DNA from: an uncultured Lachnospiraceae bacterium
GTDB taxonomy: Bacteria; Bacillota; Clostridia; Lachnospirales; Lachnospiraceae
Assembly: GCA_949155905.1 (NCBI GenBank)
Contig: CASCWU010000014.1
Coordinates: 1 to 49,329 of the forward strand
Reading direction: 5' to 3'
DNA: 49,329 nucleotides
A model generated the notes under the pieces. It had not been told where the DNA came from and made no database searches. It saw only the letters and a list, made by a program, of their open reading frames with translations. Position 1 is the first letter of the stretch, and each line of letters begins with the position of its first letter. The position numbers were made by a program, and so were the translations under genes. Positions 44,854 through 49,329 of this stretch are shown one piece after another.

Positions 44854-46710
44854 CTATGCTCCCTCCACATAATACTGCGCCTGCGCGTTCCAAAGCGCAA
44901 AATACTTCCCATCCGTCTCCGCCAGCAGCTCCTCATGCCGCCCCTTCTGGACTACTGTCCCTTCCGAAAACACCAAAATTTCCTCGCAAAATTTACACGA
45001 CGACAGCCGGTGACTGATATAAACCGTCGTCTTATCTCCGGCGATCTTGTCGAACCTGCTGTAAATCTCCGCTTCGGCAATCGGATCGAGCGCCGCCGTT
45101 GGCTCATCTAAAATAATAAACGGCGCATCCTTATACAACGCTCTGGCAATTGCTACCTTCTGCGTCTCCCCGCCGGACAGCTCCAGCCCGTCCTCGGTAA
45201 ATTCCTTATACAGCGGTGTGTCCAGTCCCTCTGGCAGCTCAGCCAGCCGTTCCGCAAGCCCAGCTTTCCGCACCCGGATAATGGAAGGACACATCCCGGA
45301 ATTCTACCTCATACTGCCTGTCCGAACGCTTTTCTGTCGTTAGACTTCCTTGATACATGTGATTGGGAATATCCAGAAATTCATAGGTCGTCTGTAAAAA
45401 CGGCATGTTGCTCTGCATCATCCCAACCACCTGGATCAGCCTGGAGCTATGTCCGGCCAAAGCAGCGTAGCCAGCCCTAGGACAGCTACCATTCCAAGCT
45501 GACAGCCTGGATGGTTGAATATCACAAGACACCCCGCCTCTTCTGGAACCGGAAGCAGAAAACAAGCGATAATATTCTCGGCGGTTAAAGAGGCGGATAT
45601 CTGTTCCATTGAGCAATACACGCCCTTCCTCCGGATCGTAAAAGCCGCAGAGCAGCTTTACTAACGTCGTTTTTCCTGCGCCGTTTAAGCCAACCACCGC
45701 TAGCTTCTCTCCTGCTCGTATTGTCAAATTCAAATGGCGGAACAAATCCATGCTGTAAAACCTCTGGCCACCGTCACATACAGCAAAAATTCCGCCGCGG
45801 AAAGCTGGCGTGTGAAAGCCATCCCAATCAGATACCCATACGTCACGCAGCAGGGCAAGCACCGCTTCTATCACATTCGCCAGAAATCCGGCCATCTCCC
45901 GCCGCCGGACAAATGCTTCGTATCGCTTCTCCACGCTTTGATAAATTTCCTTTAACCACCCGCCCAGCCCAAACACCCGGATATCCTTGGCCAAGGTAAC
46001 GGACTCGGCGCTGATACGGATATAAGAAAGCTGTTTTGCATAGGCCGCCTCCTCTTCCTGGCGGCGGTATCCCCATTGGTTCAGATGCTTGCTGGCCAGA
46101 AAACTACCAACTGTCGTCACCAGCACAACACCAATCAAAAACTAGTTCAAGCGCAATAGCACAGCCAGATAACAGAGAAATCCGATCCCATTTATCAGTA
46201 ACCCTGTTAAGGTAATCCAAATATGCTCGGTCGGCTCGTTATTTCCGGCCACCGCCTGCAAAGCCTTCTGTTTTTTCTTTAAACTATCTGGGTTCTTCGC
46301 ATTTGGTAGCGACGTTGTGCTTGCCTTCCGGTTCAGCGCGTTTAGCAACGCCTGGCGCACCATCACCTGCCCAAACATCGCGTTACTTTCCAGATAGCCC
46401 TTTCCGCCGTAGAGGAGAAACAGCGCGATGGTAAAGAAAAGAATGCTCCCCAGCAAATCTGTAAGCGACGCCCGTTGCCCTACCTTTGCCAAAATCACTG
46501 TCCCCAGGGCAAGCTGTGTCAGGCTGATGCCAAGCTCTGTTGCCACCAGGCTAAGACAGATCCATAACACGCTCTTTTTCTTTTGCCAGGCCGTTTGTAG
46601 CATAAAGGTGATATTTGAAGTGACACCATAAACAGGCTTTGTATTACGAGGCTTTTGATGGAATTTTTCTTTTTTCTATTGTTTTTGCAAACACAATTCT
46701 CTTCTCTCAT
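44854..46710 (-). pseudogene. Scrambled remnant of ABC exporter genes
   Basis: Minus-strand fragments of an ATP-binding/permease exporter. An N-terminal start MREENCVCKNNRKK (46710) loses frame in an A-run near 46660; membrane helices follow (VLWICLSLVATELGISL). After a stop at 46142 and a deletion come more helices, then FYSMDLF joined directly to RHLNLTIRAGEKLAVVGLNGAGKTT (Walker A). A TMD-to-NBD junction piece (VGMMQSNMPFLQTTYEFLDIPN to VSFHYPGAESW) appears after the Walker A half instead of before it. The last piece (44854-45294) has LSGGETQKVAIARALYK and ILDEPTAALDP. Collapse of two tandem paralogous exporter genes by deletions explains the order best. Confidence 0.75.
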
Positions 46711-46877
46711 TGATATCCTTCCTGGCGGTTTTGACCTTTTCGTCTCCTAAACAAACTGCAACCGCTGTATCGTTTCCTGTTTTATATTCTACCCTGATCC
46801 GGCCTGTCCTTAACTTCGATCTAATCTTAACTTCAACCTGACTTTGGCCTCGTCGGTGTTTTCTTGTATTTTAGCAC

Positions 46878-46904
46878 AAAAAAACGCCCCCGGATATTCC
46901 GGGG
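46878..46904 (-). terminator. Terminator of the DUF362/permease operon
   Basis: CCCCGGA / TCCGGGG (46888-46894, 46898-46904) followed on the minus strand by GCG and seven T residues. It lies ~50 nt after the permease stop; the flank contains two ~20-nt copies of GGGGACGAA..GTTTT. Confidence 0.85.
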
Positions 46905-46952
46905 ACGAATTGTTTTATTTTGGGGACGAACCGTTTTCTATTTTTCTTCCTT

Positions 46953-47738
46953 TCACACCAACAGATTCACCAGCAGCCCAGTCGCCAGCGCAGATACCAT
47001 CACAAACCCAAGGTACAGGACGAACCGCTTCATACCAAGCACGATCTTAACTGCCCCTAAATTGGTAATCTTCGTAGAAGGCCCAGTCAGCATAAAGGCC
47101 GCCGCGCTTCCCATGGACATCCCAGAGGAAAGCCAGGCCTGCAAAAGTGGTATCGTCCCGCCGCCGCACGCATAGAGGGGAACTCCGATGGTCGCCGCCA
47201 TCAGCACGCCGAACGTTTCGTTTCCGCCGAAAAGGACTGTCATAGCCTCAGCGGGAACGTAGCGTTGGAACGCCGCCGAAAGAGCTATACCAATGACAAA
47301 ATACAGCCCGGTCGCCTTGACATTGCGCCCCAGGTTTTTCAGGAACCGCAGCCACAAACGGGGATCGGTATCGTGGCTTTTCGGTTCGGCAAAGCCGTTA
47401 AAATTAAAAAATTTCTTGTTCCTGTAAAAAAACCGTACCAGCAGCCCAGCAGCAATCCCGCATAAAAAGCAGGACACGATCCGTACCACCAGAGCGGTCG
47501 TTCCCAAGGCTGCACTGTAAATAATCAACTGGGGATTGAGTAAAATCGAACTCATCATAAACGCCCCCATTTTTTTCCTGGTCAGGCTGCGTACCGCATC
47601 GTGTATCCTTTCCTTGACGAATACCGAGATTGCCGAGCCCAATACCATGCCTAGCACCCAATACCAGAAAATCTGGTGCAACTGCAGGTCGAAATAGTAC
47701 CAAAGGTAGACGGCCTCCCGCCGGATTATCTCAATCAT
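46953..47738 (-). CDS. DUF318/YraQ-type permease, apparent internal deletion
   Basis: 261-residue polytopic membrane protein. The second half is normal for the DUF318/ArsP-like permease family: AFMMSSILLNPQLIIYSAALG, GVPLYACGGGTIPLLQAWLSSGMS and FMLTGPSTKITNLGAVKIVLG. In relatives the stretch after RSLTRKKMG continues with a first SPLCMYGTIPIAA half-repeat before AFMMSS; here RKKMG joins AFMM directly, so ~35 residues seem to be missing in frame near 47570. Total length (261 versus ~300) agrees. It overlaps the stop of the frameshifted DUF362 gene by 8 nt. Membrane role: export of a metal or metalloid-type solute in relatives; activity here doubtful. Confidence 0.72.
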   Translation of the reverse strand: MIEIIRREAVYLWYYFDLQLHQIFWYWVLGMVLGSAISVFVKERIHDAVRSLTRKKMGAFMMSSILLNPQLIIYSAALGTTALVVRIVSCFLCGIAAGLLVRFFYRNKKFFNFNGFAEPKSHDTDPRLWLRFLKNLGRNVKATGLYFVIGIALSAAFQRYVPAEAMTVLFGGNETFGVLMAATIGVPLYACGGGTIPLLQAWLSSGMSMGSAAAFMLTGPSTKITNLGAVKIVLGMKRFVLYLGFVMVSALATGLLVNLLV

Positions 47739-49055
47739 CCAGGTTCACCACCGTATACCTCCGGCTTCCGAGGCCAATCTCGGCGGCATGCTCCAACGTA
47801 TGCAGGCCGTTCCGGCTCTCAATACGCTCTACCAAAGACTCGCCGTCCTCGGCATGGTACACCAAGTCGATGCAGGCCTGGTCAAGAGCGACCGGATCCG
47901 TGGAAGCGAGGATCCCGATATCGTGCATATCCGGCTCGGCAGGATTGCCGTCACAATCGCAGTCTACGGAAAGACGGTTCATCACATTGATATAAACAAT
48001 ACGCTCCCCTTTGTCCAGATAATCCGATACGGCCTTTCCTGCCTCTGCCATCGCTTCTAAGAACGCATCCTGTTCGCCGCCCCAGGCGTTGGTTCTGCTG
48101 GTACCGCCGGAATGAATCCAGCACTTGCCCTCGCTGCTGCCCAGGCCAATGGAACTATTTTTGATTGCCCCGCCAAATCCCGCCATCGTATGGCCTTTGA
48201 AATGGGACAGTACCAGATAGCTGTCATAGTCGGCAAAAGCCGCCCCTACATAATTCTCCGTCAAACGGGTGCCGCCGGTGACAGGCAGGCTTATCGAACC
48301 CTCTTCATCCAAAATCCGGAAATCCGCGATATCCGTAAATCCATGGTCTTTTGCCACCTGGTAGTGCATCGCCGTCTGCGCCCTGGAGCCGCCGTAGGCG
48401 GTATTGCACTCTACGATAGTGCGTCTACCTCCTTCACCACATCGGCAATCAGCTCAGGCCGCAGATAATTGCTGGCAGGCGGCTCGCCGGTGGAGAGCTT
48501 CACCGCTACCTTGCCAGTAGGTGTCCAGCCTAAAGCTTGGTAGACTGCCATCATACCTTCGGCGGAAATATCCGTCGTCATATAAACGATAGCGTCCTTG
48601 GCGGATTCGGTATCACCAGATTCTGTGCCTGTAGAATCAGAGTTGGCATTTTCAGCAGAAGCGCTTCCGGAATTTGTCACCTTCACTTGAAACGTGACCT
48701 TTTTCGTTTTATAGCCGTCTGCCTGTACCGTCACACGGATGGTCGAAGTACCGGCCTTTTTCGCCTTCAGCCTGCCATTTTTACTGACGGATACGACGGA
48801 AGGCTTCGAGGACTGGTAACGGATCGTCTTTTTGGACAGCTTTGGTGAGGTGCTGACCTTGATTGTGGCCGTTTTCCCTTTTTTCAGGGAAATGGTCTTT
48901 TTATTAGCCTTTTTGCCCCCGACCTTGACGGTAACGGCTTTGATGGTTTTCCCGGAAGCTGCCTGCACGGCCTGGAAGGAAAAGACGGCAGTGGCCACCA
49001 GAAGAACCGCCAGAAGAAGATTCCATTTCAAGTTCCATTTCAGGTTCAATTTCAA
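47731..49055 (-). pseudogene. DUF362 protein with Ig-like domain, one frameshift
   Basis: A signal peptide (LLLAVLLVATAVFSFQAVQA) preceded by a duplicated NLKWNLKWN is followed by a BIG2-like beta domain (TISLKKGKTATIKV, SSKPSVVSVSKNGRLKAKKAGTSTI), a Ser/Thr linker, and a DUF362 domain: VAVKLSTGEPP, then after a frame change at ~48412 TIVECNTAYGGSRAQTAMHY, LSHFKGHTMAGFGGAIKN, and GILASTDPVALDQACIDLV. Loss of one G from a GACGGCACT stretch would explain the shift. The start is TTG (49055 or 49049; the second is 9 nt from GGAGG). No ferredoxin domain is present. Intact length ~440. Secreted relatives act with permeases in unknown redox or metal processes. Confidence 0.82.
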
Positions 49056-49169
49056 AACCCTCCTTTACTATCCCTATAACTTCTCGGAATCTTCAGCCCT
49101 TATTTCATGGGGCTTTCAGAACCTATTTTTCAAAAATCACCCACTTTTTTCTCAAAAACACTTGACAAA

Positions 49170-49227
49170 CCAATCAAAAAATGCGGCGCTTCGCGCCCTT
49201 GATCAAAAAGTACATTTTTTTGATTGG
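49170..49227 (+). promoter_or_regulatory. Hairpin masking the ribosome site of the last gene
   Basis: CCAATCAAAAAATG (49170-49183) and CATTTTTTTGATTGG (49213-49227) form an almost perfect 14-bp stem; GGCGC/GCGCC makes a nested hairpin inside. The right arm ends in the GG of the GGAGG at 49226-49230, so folding could hide it. A TTGACA at 49162-49167 lies just before, but no -10 is evident. Confidence 0.5.
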
Positions 49228-49239
49228 AGGCGATTTTTG

Positions 49240-49329
49240 ATGTTACCTTATAACCCTGGCGGTCATGCCGCCTTTCAGGATACTTTCGTATCCCAGTTCC
49301 TTAAATTTTACCCGGATCCCTTTGTGCTT
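49240..49329 (+). CDS. Start of an unidentified protein, cut by window end
   Basis: ATG 49240 has GGAGG 9 nt upstream and an open frame of 30 codons to the edge: MLPYNPGGHAAFQDTFVSQF followed by LKFYPDPFVL. Too little is visible to assign a family. It is divergent from the DUF362 gene, 184 nt away. Confidence 0.5.
   Translation, partial: MLPYNPGGHAAFQDTFVSQFLKFYPDPFVL

Overview
The window looks like chromosomal DNA of a gut-type low-to-moderate GC Clostridia, most probably Lachnospiraceae. This is inferred from strong AGGAGG ribosome sites, TTGACA/TATAAT promoters, typical families (DUF3877, DUF4230, DUF6034, DUF362, CsoR with a Cys-rich N-terminus, 'LplA/YtcQ-like' solute-binding lipoproteins) and plant-glycoside hydrolases. 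There are no rRNAs, tRNAs, CRISPR arrays, insertion sequences or prophage. The striking overall property is gene decay: about a dozen genes are truncated, frameshifted, interrupted by in-frame stops or internally deleted, side by side with intact operons.

Layout. 1-2100: three unrelated broken genes (aldo/keto reductase, AlbA_2/Schlafen-type regulator, FMN reductase). 2124-10693 (minus): a glycoside operon with GH78 alpha-L-rhamnosidase, ROK sugar kinase, allulose-6-phosphate-type epimerase, RpiB isomerase and an AraC regulator, followed by a solute-binding lipoprotein that is frameshifted. The kinase/RpiB/epimerase trio matches the D-allose route (kinase, isomerase, epimerase to fructose-6-P). 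A 43-bp element with 37 identities sits upstream of both the rhamnosidase and the lipoprotein gene, abutting each -35 box. 10883-11767: divergent Imm51-like and GNAT genes. 11910-14321: membrane SGNH hydrolase, SigV-like ECF sigma and RsiV-like anti-sigma. 14727-16343: apiosidase-like (GH140/DUF4038) hydrolase. 16603-18022: coiled-coil protein with 15-residue repeats, methyltransferase remnant, DUF3877 protein. 18163-21410: copper operon csoR-copA, in which copA carries a fused C-terminal CopZ domain with its own ribosome site; the CsoR box lies between -35 and -10.

21658-25067: small protein gene, then an operon of two DUF4230 proteins and a sugar-isomerase/TolB-propeller fusion. 25182-27721: an ABC-F gene behind a long leader with an 8-codon ORF (MRFTIFAV) and terminator-like folds, resembling antibiotic-sensing attenuators. 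27870-29096: EF-hand-like repeat protein. 29273-33712: a second glycoside locus (solute-binding lipoprotein, GH106 rhamnosidase, AraC regulator), all three dead. 33847-37820: AAA_14/DUF4143 ATPase, HAD phosphatase, chemoreceptor. 38142-41707: lipoprotein plus two-permease ABC exporter operon. 41697-43934: YyaL-type thioredoxin-domain protein. 44175-46710: orphan antitoxin, alpha/beta hydrolase remnant and scrambled ABC exporter remnant. 46953-49055: DUF318-type permease with an apparent internal deletion, overlapping a frameshifted DUF362 protein. 49240-end: start of an unidentified gene behind a hairpin that reaches its ribosome site.

All family assignments are from reading the translations; no database search was run. 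Single-base frameshifts in short homopolymers could be sequencing errors, but several lesions (large deletions, in-frame stops, lost catalytic residues) cannot be explained that way.
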